Assembly: GCF_012726295.1 (NCBI RefSeq)
Contig: NZ_JABAOB010000005.1
Location: forward strand, 434,001-498,000
Reading direction: 5' to 3'
Origin: Chitinophaga sp. Ak27
GTDB taxonomy: Bacteria > Bacteroidota > Bacteroidia > Chitinophagales > Chitinophagaceae
Length of the DNA: 64,000 nt
Position numbers and translations under genes: made by a program. The notes under the pieces were generated by a model. The model was not told where the DNA came from. It ran no database searches and saw only the letters and a list, made by a program, of their open reading frames with translations. This document shows positions 55,646 through 64,000 of the stretch, piece after piece. Within the stretch, counting starts at the first letter, position 1. Every line of letters starts with the position of its first letter.

Positions 55646-56713
55646 TTATCCGTAAACGTTACAACCAGCCATTTCATTATCAGCTGGCAGAAAATCGTGT
55701 GCAGCTAACTGGGGAGCAGCCCTTTCGAATATATGGTCTTTGTATTGTAACACAACCGCGTCTAGTACTTCCTCTATCTGAGCTAATGTATTGTAAGTTA
55801 CTAATTGTTGTCTGAATTCCTTTATATGCGGTAATCCTTTGAGATAGTTCGTGTAGTGCCGGCGCATTTCAAGTATACCTACTACCTCTCCCTTCCAGGT
55901 AACAGAGTGGTGAAGGTGCTTTTTACAAACTTCTACTCTTTCTAAAACAGTTGGTAAGGGCAAATGTTCGCCAGTCTTCATAAAATGCTTGATCTCCCGG
56001 AAAATCCAGGGATAACCAATAGCAGCACGGCCAATCATCACACCATCCACCCCATATTTCGCCCTGGCGGCTATTGCCTGCTCCGGCGTACATATGTCAC
56101 CGTTACCAAAGATAGGAATTTGTATGCGTGGATTATTTTTTACTTTTCCGATCAGGGTCCAGTCAGCACTTCCTTTATACATCTGGGTGCGGGTACGGCC
56201 GTGAATGGTGAGGGCTTTAATACCTACATCCTGCAACCTTTCCGCTACATCTTCTATATTCTTGGTTTCCTCATCCCAGCCCAGGCGGGTTTTGATGGTT
56301 ACCGGCAGCCTGGTTGCCTTTACTACGGCAGCCGTCAGTTTCACCATTTTAGGGATATCTTTTAAGATACCTGCTCCGGCGCCTTTACAGGCCACTTTCT
56401 TTACCGGGCAGCCAAAGTTAATGTCCAGCAAATCGGGGTTGGTGGCCTCTACGATCTGGGCAGCCATCGACAGCGACTCTTCATCTCCCCCAAAAATCTG
56501 TATTCCTACAGGGCGTTCGTAATCAAAGATGTCCAGCTTCTTCCGGCTTTTAATGGCGTCCCGGATCAATCCTTCAGAAGATATAAACTCCGTGTACATC
56601 AGATCAGCCCCATTATCCTTGCACACCGCACGAAAAGGCGGATCGCTCACATCTTCCATGGGCGCCAGTAATAAAGGGAATTCTCCCAGTTCAATATTTC
56701 CTATCTTCACCAT
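55646..56713 (-). CDS. dusB: tRNA-dihydrouridine synthase DusB
   Basis: The 355-residue FMN enzyme reduces uridines in the tRNA D-loop. The TIM-barrel start is PLLLAPMEDVSDPPFR, the catalytic cysteine is Cys102 in INFGCPVKKV, and the RNA/FMN contacts include KTRLGWDEE and ALTIHGRTRTQMYKGSADW. DGVMIGRAAIGYPWIF and the helical C-terminal RNA-binding domain complete it. The order and the KKVACKGAGAG block fit the DusB subfamily. Confidence 0.94.
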   Translation of the reverse strand: MVKIGNIELGEFPLLLAPMEDVSDPPFRAVCKDNGADLMYTEFISSEGLIRDAIKSRKKLDIFDYERPVGIQIFGGDEESLSMAAQIVEATNPDLLDINFGCPVKKVACKGAGAGILKDIPKMVKLTAAVVKATRLPVTIKTRLGWDEETKNIEDVAERLQDVGIKALTIHGRTRTQMYKGSADWTLIGKVKNNPRIQIPIFGNGDICTPEQAIAARAKYGVDGVMIGRAAIGYPWIFREIKHFMKTGEHLPLPTVLERVEVCKKHLHHSVTWKGEVVGILEMRRHYTNYLKGLPHIKEFRQQLVTYNTLAQIEEVLDAVVLQYKDHIFERAAPQLAAHDFLPADNEMAGCNVYG

Positions 56714-56896
56714 AATTTATATAACCACAGCAGGTTTTGCGGTAGTTATTATTTTAATATTTTATATACTATTTCTTTTACAAGCAGGATTTTTTGCAGT
56801 GATGGCCTGAAAGAGGGCAGCTGTCGTTACCAGGAGGCTGACTGCAAAGTGAATTTCGCGCTGTAAATTTACGCAATTTTAATACAGTATTCTCTT

Positions 56897-57841
56897 ATGA
56901 TTGGTTATCTGAAACAATCACCCATTTTATTACAGTTCCTTACCTTCTTTGGCTTTTTCTTTGGCTTCTCTGCTTTGTATGTAGTGGGTATCCAATCGTT
57001 GACACCCACCATCACCGGTCAAAGCCTGGACGCACTCCAAAGAACCCTGGATCCTAACTTTGTCGGCTATCTGAAAATAATACAACTGGCTTATACCATC
57101 ATCGCCTTTCTGGTGCCCGCGGCCATTTTTGCCTACCTGTGGCAGCCTTATCCCATATCTTACCTGGGCTTAAAGCTCCCTTCCAAAGCCATTCTATGGG
57201 TTTTAGCCCTCCTGGCAATGTTCGGCGTATTACCGCTATCAGGCGCCCTGGGCGAGTGGAACCAAACCTGGCAGGTACCGCAATCCATTAAGGATATGGA
57301 GGCGTTGGCTGAAAAGCTGCTGGGCGTTATGCTCAAAATGCCTACTATAAAGGACTTGTTTATAAACCTTATACTGGTGGCGATCATACCGGCGATCGGG
57401 GAAGAGCTGTTTTTCCGGGGCGTTTTACAACGGCTGATCATCAATGCCACCGGAAAAGTATGGCTGAGTATATTTATCACTGCTGTGATCTTCAGCGCTA
57501 TCCACATGGAAATATTGGCCTTTGTACCCCGGGTGCTGCTGGGATTCGCACTGGGGGCTATTTATGTCATCAGCGGTAACCTCTGGCTGGCTATTGGCGC
57601 CCACATATTGAATAATGGCTTACAGGTGGTGATGCTGTACTTTTTCCAGCATGGCATGGTAAAAGAGGATCCCCAGGCCGACAGCCACATCGAATGGTAT
57701 TACGTAGCTTTGAGTATTCCTGTAACCATTGGCCTGTTTTGGGCATTGAAGCAAAAGTCGCCCGCCGGAGTCATGATAACCGGGGAAAATAAAAGCGCCG
57801 TTGGTGAAGTAGATGAGATAAGAAAGGACGGAAATTTGTAA
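56897..57841 (+). CDS. CPBP-family intramembrane metalloprotease-like protein
   Basis: The 314-residue multi-pass membrane protein has about 7-8 helices. The CPBP (Abi) motifs are EELFFRGVLQR near residue 168, FSAIHMEILAFVPRVLLG near 199, and LWLAIGAHILNN near 230. The glutamates and histidines fit an active CAAX-type intramembrane endopeptidase. The substrate is unknown. It is 26 bp before the DUF2007 gene. Confidence 0.88.
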   Translation: MIGYLKQSPILLQFLTFFGFFFGFSALYVVGIQSLTPTITGQSLDALQRTLDPNFVGYLKIIQLAYTIIAFLVPAAIFAYLWQPYPISYLGLKLPSKAILWVLALLAMFGVLPLSGALGEWNQTWQVPQSIKDMEALAEKLLGVMLKMPTIKDLFINLILVAIIPAIGEELFFRGVLQRLIINATGKVWLSIFITAVIFSAIHMEILAFVPRVLLGFALGAIYVISGNLWLAIGAHILNNGLQVVMLYFFQHGMVKEDPQADSHIEWYYVALSIPVTIGLFWALKQKSPAGVMITGENKSAVGEVDEIRKDGNL

Positions 57842-57867
57842 TCTTAACAAGACTTAAACGCTGTATT

Positions 57868-58116
57868 ATGGAAAAAGACTGGGTTAAAATATTTTCGAGC
57901 GACCGGCCCTTTGAGGCGGAAATTGTAAAGGGAATGTTGCTGGAAAACGGAATTGATGCTGTTTTACTGAACCGGCAATCCTCTTCCTATAATATCACCC
58001 TGCCCGGCCAGGCAGAACTTTACGTACACCAATCGCAGGAAGAAACGGCCAAAAGCCTGGTGCATAATCACAACAACTTGCCCACCGGCGACCCCAATCA
58101 GGTAGATACTGAATAG
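57868..58116 (+). CDS. DUF2007-type putative signal-transducing protein
   Basis: The 82-residue protein has the short DUF2007 fold: WVKIFSSDRPFEAEIVKGML, then LLENGIDAVLLNRQSS and LYVHQSQEETAKSL. The family is a small PII-like alpha/beta domain of unknown role. It lies between the CPBP gene and cdsA and is probably co-transcribed with the former. Confidence 0.78.
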   Translation: MEKDWVKIFSSDRPFEAEIVKGMLLENGIDAVLLNRQSSSYNITLPGQAELYVHQSQEETAKSLVHNHNNLPTGDPNQVDTE

Positions 58117-58174
58117 GAGAGACACGGCAGCACACCGGGGCCAGGACTCCAGTGTGGAAATTTGCTTCGTCCCG

Positions 58175-58182
58175 TAAATTTG
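58175..58182 (+). promoter_or_regulatory. Probable -7 box (TAAATTTG) of cdsA
   Basis: It matches TAnnTTTG 41 bp before the cdsA ATG, inside the longer open frame, which supports the start at 58224. Confidence 0.4.
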
Positions 58183-58223
58183 TCCACTTTTGCGGGTACA
58201 TTCTAATCAACAGACAACATATA

Positions 58224-59108
58224 ATGAAAACTTTTTTCACCCGCACTGCCTCAGCGCTTGTGTTTGTGGCAGTAATGCTGGGGGGTATTTTATGGGCCGA
58301 CTATACCTTTTTCCTACTTTTCTTCCTGGTAGGCTGTTGTGCGCTCCAGGAGTATTTTAAGCTGATACGCCATATCGATGCAGATTATGCCGGTATTACT
58401 TCCTGGCATAAGTGGGGCGCCACCATTGCCGGAGCAGCTATTCTGCTCACCTTTACAGGCAATAATTTCAGCATGGCGCATATCCCTACCGGGCTCATTG
58501 GCTGGTGGACCGCCGTTATATTCCTGCTGGTAATGCCCCTGGGAGAAGTATTAATGAGTAAGGACTTCTCTTTAAAGAATATTGGCTACTCGGCTATTGG
58601 CCTGCTATATACCATCATCCCTTTCGGGCTGCTGATCAATATCCGCTTAAACGCCATCAATATTCACTATACCGCCGATAATGTAGGAACAGCCCCCGGA
58701 TGGCTGATCCCCCTGTTACTCATCATTTTCATCTGGATTAATGATACCATGGCCTATATCGTAGGCTCCCTTATAGGACGAACTCCTTTTGCGCCCGCAA
58801 TTTCTCCGAAAAAAACTATAGAAGGCACTGTGGGTGGAATGATCCTGGCAGTAGCTACTGCTGGCGTTTACGGCCGCTTCTGGGGAGGTGAATACCTGGC
58901 GTTGCAGCACTGGATAGTATTGGCTCTCATTGCTGCCATTTTCGGCACTATCGGCGACCTGATTGAGTCTAAGCTCAAAAGGATGGCTGGTGTAAAGGAT
59001 TCCGGTAATATCATGCCCGGCCATGGCGGCTTCCTGGACCGGTTCGATTCGCTGCTCCTGGCCGCTCCCTTTGCCTGGATTTATGTTCAGTTCTTTATGA
59101 TGGCCTGA
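58224..59108 (+). CDS. cdsA: Phosphatidate cytidylyltransferase
   Basis: The 294-residue multi-pass membrane enzyme makes CDP-diacylglycerol from phosphatidic acid and CTP. The signature is GRTPFAPAISPKKTIEGTVG with the later GDLIESKLKRMAGVKDSG and MPGHGGFLDRFDSLL, which carry the metal-binding acidic residues. The start MKTFFTRTASALVFVAV fits a first membrane helix. It is followed by psd after 85 bp, which shares the phospholipid pathway. Confidence 0.94.
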   Translation: MKTFFTRTASALVFVAVMLGGILWADYTFFLLFFLVGCCALQEYFKLIRHIDADYAGITSWHKWGATIAGAAILLTFTGNNFSMAHIPTGLIGWWTAVIFLLVMPLGEVLMSKDFSLKNIGYSAIGLLYTIIPFGLLINIRLNAINIHYTADNVGTAPGWLIPLLLIIFIWINDTMAYIVGSLIGRTPFAPAISPKKTIEGTVGGMILAVATAGVYGRFWGGEYLALQHWIVLALIAAIFGTIGDLIESKLKRMAGVKDSGNIMPGHGGFLDRFDSLLLAAPFAWIYVQFFMMA

Positions 59109-59193
59109 CATAATTTCGTATGCTAAAAAAATTGAATTGAAGTAACTTCGCAGCAAAACTAAACACATACATCAATCATCTAATAAAAAAACA

Positions 59194-59847
59194 ATGAAGA
59201 TCCATCGTGAAGGATTTGCTACCATCTCCCTTGTATTCCTGGTACTGGCGTTAATTAACGGAGCAGTATGTTATTGGTTTGGCGCTGCCACCGGCTTGTG
59301 CTGGACTGTGGCCATTATTTCCCTGGTGTTCTTCCTGTTCATCGTTTCATTCTTTCGTATTCCTTCCAGACAATATACAACCGGTGACTCGCTCGTTGTT
59401 TCACCCTGCGATGGTAAAGTAGTGGTAATTGAAGAAGTGTATGAACCAGAGTATTTTAAAGATAAACGCCTGCAGGTGTCTATCTTCATGAGCCCGGCTA
59501 ACGTACACGTAAACCGTAATCCTATTGCTGGTACGGTAAAACTGTCGCAATACCACCCGGGTAAGTACCTGGTGGCCTGGCATCCCAAATCTTCTACTGA
59601 AAATGAAAGACATTCTGTTGTGATCGGTAACGGTAAAACAGATATCCTGGTAAGACAAATTGCCGGCGCACTGGCCCGCAGGATTGTAAATTACCTGAAA
59701 CCGGGTATGGAGGTGAAACAGAATGAGGAAATGGGCTTTATTAAGTTCGGCTCCCGGGTAGACCTTTACCTGCCTATCGGTACAGAAGTAGCCGTACAGC
59801 TGGAACAAGTGGTACAGGGCGGGATTTCCGTTATTGCTAAAATCTAG
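59194..59847 (+). CDS. psd: Phosphatidylserine decarboxylase (short, type II form)
   Basis: The 217-residue proenzyme makes phosphatidylethanolamine. Two N-terminal membrane segments (about 8-27 and 35-54) precede VVSPCDGKVVVIEEV, and FMSPANVHVNRNPIAG with the conserved histidine. The self-cleavage site is Gly186-Ser187 in IKFGSRVDLYLP, and Ser187 becomes the pyruvoyl group. This short form with a GS site is typical of the archaeal-type Psd used by Bacteroidota. Confidence 0.94.
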   Translation: MKIHREGFATISLVFLVLALINGAVCYWFGAATGLCWTVAIISLVFFLFIVSFFRIPSRQYTTGDSLVVSPCDGKVVVIEEVYEPEYFKDKRLQVSIFMSPANVHVNRNPIAGTVKLSQYHPGKYLVAWHPKSSTENERHSVVIGNGKTDILVRQIAGALARRIVNYLKPGMEVKQNEEMGFIKFGSRVDLYLPIGTEVAVQLEQVVQGGISVIAKI

Positions 59848-59874
59848 TATCTTTAAAAGATAAACGGTTATCAT

Positions 59875-60090
59875 ATGATAAAGAAAGCCTTTACCGGTGT
59901 TGCGGCCTTCCTGCTGGTAGCCTGCGTGGCACTGGCCCAGGAGAAAACCAAGAACAAACCAGTCGCTAAAAAGGATTGTACAGCAGCTAACTGTCCTAGC
60001 GCCAAAGGTAAAAGTTGCTGTCAGCAACCGTCTAAAACCGCCAACCTGAGATTGGCAGCCGTTAACAAGACGAAAGCAAAAGCACAATAA
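59875..60090 (+). CDS. Small exported Cys-rich basic peptide
   Basis: The 71-residue protein has an N-terminal signal sequence (MIKKAFTGVAAFLLVACVAL, ending AQ). It continues with a Lys-rich segment holding Cys35, Cys40, Cys48 and Cys49 in DCTAANCPSAKGKSCCQQPS. The Cys spacing (C-x4-C-x6-CC) suggests disulfides or metal binding. The cysteine in VAC could also act as a lipobox. I do not recognise the family. It is 27 bp after psd, and a strong terminator follows. Confidence 0.65.
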   Translation: MIKKAFTGVAAFLLVACVALAQEKTKNKPVAKKDCTAANCPSAKGKSCCQQPSKTANLRLAAVNKTKAKAQ

Positions 60091-60127
60091 AAGCTGGCCC
60101 TCAAGTGAAGGGCAGGTGAAACATAAT

Positions 60128-60164
60128 AAAAAAGCGAAGCATTCATGGAATGCTTCGCTTTTTT
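60128..60164. terminator. Bidirectional terminator
   Basis: A perfect 17-bp stem with outer A6/T6 tracts and an ATG loop. It serves both the peptide gene (plus) and yjjG (minus). Confidence 0.92.
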
Positions 60165-60179
60165 ATGCCTTTCCGGCAC

Positions 60180-60875
60180 TTATAAAATATTTCTCAGCTC
60201 ACACAGGTGATTAATGACATAAGTAGGCCGGAAGTCTACCGGTGGCTTAGCGGGGTTAAAGTATACCTGGTCCATGCCTACGCCATGGGCGCCTTTAATA
60301 TCCAGCTCCATCGCATCGCCGATCATGATACTTTCTGTAGCGCTGGTCGCCGCCCGGCCCATCGCGAAATCAAAAATTTCGCGGTAAGGCTTTAAGCTGC
60401 CTGCCAGCTCAGAAGTAATGATATGGGTGAAATAGTGGTCAATTCCTGAATTTCTCATCTTCAGCAACTGGGTTTCTTCAAACCCGTTGGTGATCATGTG
60501 CATGGGATAGCCTTTTGCTGCCAGGTAATCCAGCGTTTCCCTGGTTTCTGGGAATAATGCCTTCTTGGCAGGTAATATTTCCAGGAATTGTTCGCTGAGT
60601 TTTTGGGTCAATGCTTCATCCCCGATTTTGAAATCCAGTAATGTAAGGCGGAAGCGCTTGTCGCGCAATTCGTGGCGGGTGATAAATCCTTTGCGGAACC
60701 TGTCCCACAAACGCTCATTATGATCTACATAAGAAACGGAAAACGCCTCAAAAGTTGGTATTCCTCTCTGCTCTAAAGCGTGGTTAGTGTACAGCTCCTG
60801 CAGAGTCTCCTGTTCATTGGTTTCAAAGTCCCAGAGTGTATGGTCCAGGTCAAAGAAAAGATGTTTATACTTCAT
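60180..60875 (-). CDS. yjjG: YjjG-family HAD pyrimidine nucleotidase
   Basis: The 231-residue hydrolase has HAD motif I FFDLDHTLWDF (Asp9, Asp11), motif II ITNGFEETQLLKM, motif III lysine in GSLKPYREIF, and motif IV MIGDAMELDIKGA. NGFEETQ and DHTLWDF are characteristic of YjjG. It dephosphorylates noncanonical pyrimidine nucleotides, cleaning the nucleotide pool. The -7 box lies only 7 bp before the ATG, so the mRNA is almost leaderless. Confidence 0.9.
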   Translation of the reverse strand: MKYKHLFFDLDHTLWDFETNEQETLQELYTNHALEQRGIPTFEAFSVSYVDHNERLWDRFRKGFITRHELRDKRFRLTLLDFKIGDEALTQKLSEQFLEILPAKKALFPETRETLDYLAAKGYPMHMITNGFEETQLLKMRNSGIDHYFTHIITSELAGSLKPYREIFDFAMGRAATSATESIMIGDAMELDIKGAHGVGMDQVYFNPAKPPVDFRPTYVINHLCELRNIL

Positions 60876-60882
60876 GGCACCG

Positions 60883-60890
60883 CAAAGGTA
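60883..60890 (-). promoter_or_regulatory. Probable -7 box (TACCTTTG) of yjjG
   Basis: It matches TAnnTTTG on the minus strand, with only 7 bases to the ATG at 60875, implying a leaderless or near-leaderless transcript. Confidence 0.5.
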
Positions 60891-60973
60891 CTAAATACTG
60901 CCCAGATGGACCGACGTAGGCAAGGGCATTCAAAGTAAATTCACTATTTTACTGCATCAATGAGGAAAAAAAT

Positions 60974-61675
60974 ATGAACGCAGTTATAACAGGCGCCAGC
61001 AAGGGCATTGGAAAGGCCATTGCCGTGAAACTGGCTCAGGAAGGATGTAACGTGGCTATTTGCGCAAGACATGCCGGCGCATTAGCCGATGCCAAAGCAG
61101 CTATCCAGCAAAAGAATCCGAACGCTACCATACTGGCAGAAAGTGTAGATATGGGAGATAAATCACAGGTACTGGCCTTTGCCCGTAAAGTGATGACCAC
61201 TTTTCCCCGTATTGATATCCTGGTAAATAATGCCGGCATCTTTATCCCCGGCGCCCTGCAAAAAGAAGAAGAGGGGCTACTGGAAAAGTTGATGGCGGTG
61301 AACGTATACAGTGCCTACCACCTCACCCGGGCGTTGTTGCCAGCCATGATCCCTCATCGCAATGGACATATCTTCAATCTCTGCTCTACGGCCAGCTATA
61401 AAGCCTATCCGAATGGCGGGTCTTACGGTATTACCAAACATGCCCTACTGGGTTTCAGCAAAAATCTAAGAGAAGAACTGATCCCTCATCATATCAAGGT
61501 AACTTCAGTAAGTCCGGGTCCTACCTTAACCGCGTCCTGGGACGGCTTCGAGGCACCCGCCGACAGGATGATGCCCCCGGAAGATATAGCCAGTGTGATC
61601 TGGTCGGCCTGGTCGCTCGCTAAACAAACGGTAGTGGAGGAAATCCTCCTCAGACCCATGCTGGGAGACATCTGA
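60974..61675 (+). CDS. Short-chain dehydrogenase/reductase
   Basis: The 233-residue Rossmann enzyme has the cofactor motif TGASKGIGKAIA (residues 6-17), NNAG (85-88), a catalytic Ser at about 138 in LCSTAS, and YxxxK as Tyr151 and Lys155 in SYGITKHALLG. SVSPGP follows. It is an NAD(P)H-dependent oxidoreductase of the classical group; the substrate is unknown. Sequence near FxCST and KAYPNGGSYG recalls sepiapterin-reductase-like members. It has no operon partners. Confidence 0.88.
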   Translation: MNAVITGASKGIGKAIAVKLAQEGCNVAICARHAGALADAKAAIQQKNPNATILAESVDMGDKSQVLAFARKVMTTFPRIDILVNNAGIFIPGALQKEEEGLLEKLMAVNVYSAYHLTRALLPAMIPHRNGHIFNLCSTASYKAYPNGGSYGITKHALLGFSKNLREELIPHHIKVTSVSPGPTLTASWDGFEAPADRMMPPEDIASVIWSAWSLAKQTVVEEILLRPMLGDI

Positions 61676-61813
61676 CCCTTTTATCACATGAGCAATTTTA
61701 GTTATTCGGATAATGACAGCAACGTAAAAGATCTGAATAATAAATTTAGAACATATTAAAATGTTTTAACTAACTTTTAACGGCGCTTGCCTCGCTTCCA
61801 GCGCGGCTTTGGT

Positions 61814-61821
61814 TAAATTTG
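61814..61821 (+). promoter_or_regulatory. Probable -7 box (TAAATTTG) of batD
   Basis: It matches TAnnTTTG and lies 12 bp before the batD ATG, implying a very short leader. Confidence 0.45.
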
Positions 61822-61833
61822 TTGACATAATTT

Positions 61834-63780
61834 ATGATGTACAGAATTAGCATAGGGAAGTGTATTTACTCCATCTTGTTTTGCCTGGGACTAGCAGCCA
61901 GCGCGTTCGCGCAGGAGTTCCGCTTTACGACTACTGTGAGCAATAACACCGTGACGCAGGATGAACCGTTCCAGATTCAGTTTATGCTGGAAAACGGAAC
62001 CAATGTGACGAGCTTTACACCACCCAGCTTTAAAGATTTTGAAGTCCTCCAGGGCCCTTCACAAATGCAGGGGCAATCTATTTTTAATGGTAAACGTTCT
62101 GAATACGTAGCGCTGAGCTATCTCCTTCAACCCAAACACGTAGGCAGCTTCACCATTGCCGGCGCACAGGCCCGCGTAAATGGGAACGTTGTAAAATCAA
62201 ACCCCGTATTGATTGAAGTCAGAAAAGGCAATGCGCAGCAGCAACAACAGCAGCCGCCTGCATCTGCCGGCGCTTATCCATCCCACCGCGGCCAGGGTGG
62301 GGAAGACCTTCCCGAAGGATTCCTGAAAAAGGGAGAAGACATCAACGAAAAGCTGAAGAAAAATATTTTCCTGAAAGTAGATGTGGATAAAACCAATTTA
62401 TATGAAGGACAGCAACTAACGGCAACGTATAAACTGTACACCAGGCTCCCAACTAATTCCAGCGTTACCAAAGTACCTGCCTTTAAAGGCTTCTCAGCAA
62501 AAGATATTGAATTGCCCAACCCACCTCAGGCCACCGAGGAACGGGTGAATGGCATTCCCTATAAAGTGTTTACCATCCGCAAAACATTACTGTTCCCCCT
62601 GCAATCAGGTACCCTGGAGCTGGACCCGGTAGAAGTAGACAACCAGGTAAGGCTCGTAAAAATGGTGAGCAACAAACGTAATAACAGCGGACGAGGCAAA
62701 GATCCATTTGAAGATTTCTTCAACGATCCGGCCTTTAAAGATCCTTTCTTTGATGACTTCTTTAACCGTCCGGAAGTTGAATATCAGGATGTTCCATACA
62801 AAATACAGAGCAATCCTATCAGCATTACAGTAAAACCAGTACCTGTAGATGGACGCCCCCTTAGCTATAACGGCGCAGTAGGTAAGTTCAATATGACCGC
62901 TGTGGTGGATAAAAACAAACTCACCACAGATGATGCACTTACGCTTAAAGTAACCATTAGCGGTCAGGGCAATGTAAACCTGCTCAACTCTCCCAAAATA
63001 GACGTCCCTGCAGGTTTCGACAAATACGATCCTAAGGTTACCGACGATATCGAAAAGAACAGCAACCCGCTCTCTGGCAAACGTACTTTTGAATATGTAC
63101 TGATGCCCCAGGAAGCAGGCGATCATACCATCCCGGCAGTAGAATTTTCTTATTTCGACCCGGAAGCCAATAGCTTTAAAACCCTACGCTCCGAGCCATT
63201 CAATATTCATGTAGCCCAGGGTAAACATATAAAACAAGATAAACAGGACTTTGGCGTGGCCAAGAATGAACTGGTGAAAAATGATACCAGTGTACTCGAC
63301 TGGACCCGCAATCATAGCTGGTTTATCCTCAGTCCGTGGTTTTATATCTTACTGCTGCTGCCATTACTTGCAGCCGCCGGTATTATCCTGAATAAACGTA
63401 GAAAAGACTATAATACTACCAACGCCGCAGCTCTGAAACTCCGCTATGCCAACAAGGTAGCCCTAAAGCGACTGGAATTGGCCGCCCGCTACCTGAAGGA
63501 AGGAAAGGATAAAGCATTTTATGAAGAAACTTCCCGCGCCGTTTGGGGATATCTCAGTACCAAACTGAAAATACCCATGGCCGATCTGAGCAAGCAGCTG
63601 GTACAGGAAAAACTAAATGTGCGCCACATCAATGGTAGCAATACCCACGATCTGTTTAGCTTGATCGACAACTGTGAAGTAGCCCTGTATGCACCAGGTC
63701 AGGATAATCGTAAAATGCAGGGCACCTACGAACAAGCTGTGACCATTATCAGTAACCTGGAACAGGCGTTAAAGAATTAA
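61834..63780 (+). CDS. batD: BatD-family protein
   Basis: The 648-residue envelope protein has a signal peptide ending AFAQ. Repeated beta-sandwich domains follow: VSNNTVTQDEPFQIQFMLEN, VDVDKTNLYEGQQLTATYKL and AVVDKNKLTTDDALTLKVTI. A membrane helix near residues 495-515 (WFYILLLLPLLAAAGIIL) and a cytosolic helical tail with YEETSRAVWGYLSTKL complete it. BatD belongs to the Bacteroides aerotolerance (Bat) operon with MoxR and von Willebrand proteins. The segment DFFNDPAFKDPFFDDFFNRP is an unusual Asp/Phe-rich linker. It is 7 bp before the next bat gene. A second ATG at 61837 is possible. Confidence 0.9.
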   Translation: MMYRISIGKCIYSILFCLGLAASAFAQEFRFTTTVSNNTVTQDEPFQIQFMLENGTNVTSFTPPSFKDFEVLQGPSQMQGQSIFNGKRSEYVALSYLLQPKHVGSFTIAGAQARVNGNVVKSNPVLIEVRKGNAQQQQQQPPASAGAYPSHRGQGGEDLPEGFLKKGEDINEKLKKNIFLKVDVDKTNLYEGQQLTATYKLYTRLPTNSSVTKVPAFKGFSAKDIELPNPPQATEERVNGIPYKVFTIRKTLLFPLQSGTLELDPVEVDNQVRLVKMVSNKRNNSGRGKDPFEDFFNDPAFKDPFFDDFFNRPEVEYQDVPYKIQSNPISITVKPVPVDGRPLSYNGAVGKFNMTAVVDKNKLTTDDALTLKVTISGQGNVNLLNSPKIDVPAGFDKYDPKVTDDIEKNSNPLSGKRTFEYVLMPQEAGDHTIPAVEFSYFDPEANSFKTLRSEPFNIHVAQGKHIKQDKQDFGVAKNELVKNDTSVLDWTRNHSWFILSPWFYILLLLPLLAAAGIILNKRRKDYNTTNAAALKLRYANKVALKRLELAARYLKEGKDKAFYEETSRAVWGYLSTKLKIPMADLSKQLVQEKLNVRHINGSNTHDLFSLIDNCEVALYAPGQDNRKMQGTYEQAVTIISNLEQALKN

Positions 63781-63787
63781 TTTAACC

Positions 63788-64000
63788 ATGCTGAACTATC
63801 ATCAACATATTAAGCCAACGTTTTTAGCGATAGCATTGTTGTTCACATTTTCGGTTGGCCGGGGCCAATCTGCTGCCAGCGCTAATCCACAGCATCGCTT
63901 TGAAGAGGCTAACCTGCTTTTTAATCAAAGCAAATATACCGAGGCCGCCAGGGCTTACCAGTCACTGCTGGATGAAGGCCATACGCAAAAAGCACTTTAT
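63788..64000 (+). CDS. batE: BatE-like TPR protein (3' truncated by window edge)
   Basis: Seventy-one codons are visible. A signal peptide (IKPTFLAIALLFTFSVGRGQ) is followed by the start of a TPR unit: HRFEEANLLFNQSKYTEAAR, then AYQSLLDEGHTQKALY. Position 7 bp after batD and the TPR start fit BatE. The name rests on context, as only the first part can be read. Confidence 0.75.
   Translation, partial: MLNYHQHIKPTFLAIALLFTFSVGRGQSAASANPQHRFEEANLLFNQSKYTEAARAYQSLLDEGHTQKALY

Overview
The window looks like a stretch of a Bacteroidota chromosome, most likely from the family Chitinophagaceae and Chitinophaga-like. The grounds are two SusC/SusD outer-membrane uptake pairs, BatD/BatE genes, weak or absent Shine-Dalgarno sites, TAnnTTTG-type -7 promoter boxes, a tRNA without an encoded CCA, and the overall protein set. 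No prophage, insertion sequence, integrase, rRNA or CRISPR array was seen. The two ends cut through genes: a methyltransferase at the left and a BatE-like TPR protein at the right.

Left part (1-10.3 kb): a methyltransferase fragment and a secreted beta-propeller protein are followed by a minus-strand five-gene efflux operon, tetR-tetR-tolC-adaptor-RND pump. A perfect operator-like palindrome overlaps its probable -7 box. An aminotransferase follows, separated from the operon by a large palindromic repeat. From 10.6 to 13.8 kb lie dnaN, a sterol-desaturase-family protein and two small envelope genes. From 13.8 to 20.0 kb a TPP riboswitch precedes a compact thiamine operon (thiS, thiC, a TenI/ThiE-like gene, thiD, thiE, thiG, thiH). 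From 20.4 to 22.0 kb come stress and envelope genes: a DUF2383 protein, a 50-residue Lmo0937-type membrane peptide and an NlpE-like lipoprotein.

Middle part (22-38.9 kb): a polysaccharide-utilization-type locus. It holds a TPR/transmembrane/helix-turn-helix DUF6377-like regulator, SusC1-SusD1, a GH31 alpha-glucosidase, SusC2-SusD2, an unrecognised 268-residue protein, and on the opposite strand a secreted protein with a conserved coiled-coil tail. The GH31 enzyme suggests an alpha-linked glucan or glucoside substrate.

Right part (38.9-64 kb): mostly core functions. A CAT-anticodon tRNA has an unusual T-loop. The rimP-nusA-infB operon has a terminator-like hairpin in its leader, right before the first start codon. 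Next come surA-like, a long amidophosphoribosyltransferase, sixA-like, proC, a Dna2-like nuclease-helicase, a NUMOD4/HNH-like gene, dusB, a CPBP protease, cdsA, psd, a small Cys-rich exported peptide, yjjG, an SDR, batD and batE.

No clearly new multi-gene system is evident. The most interesting signals are non-coding: a two-copy palindromic repeat family (8951-9040 and 50031-50145), the putative NusA-responsive attenuator upstream of rimP (40932-40967), the tRNA with a swapped T-loop pair, and the operator overlapping the efflux promoter. Functional calls rest on motif recognition only; no database search was run.
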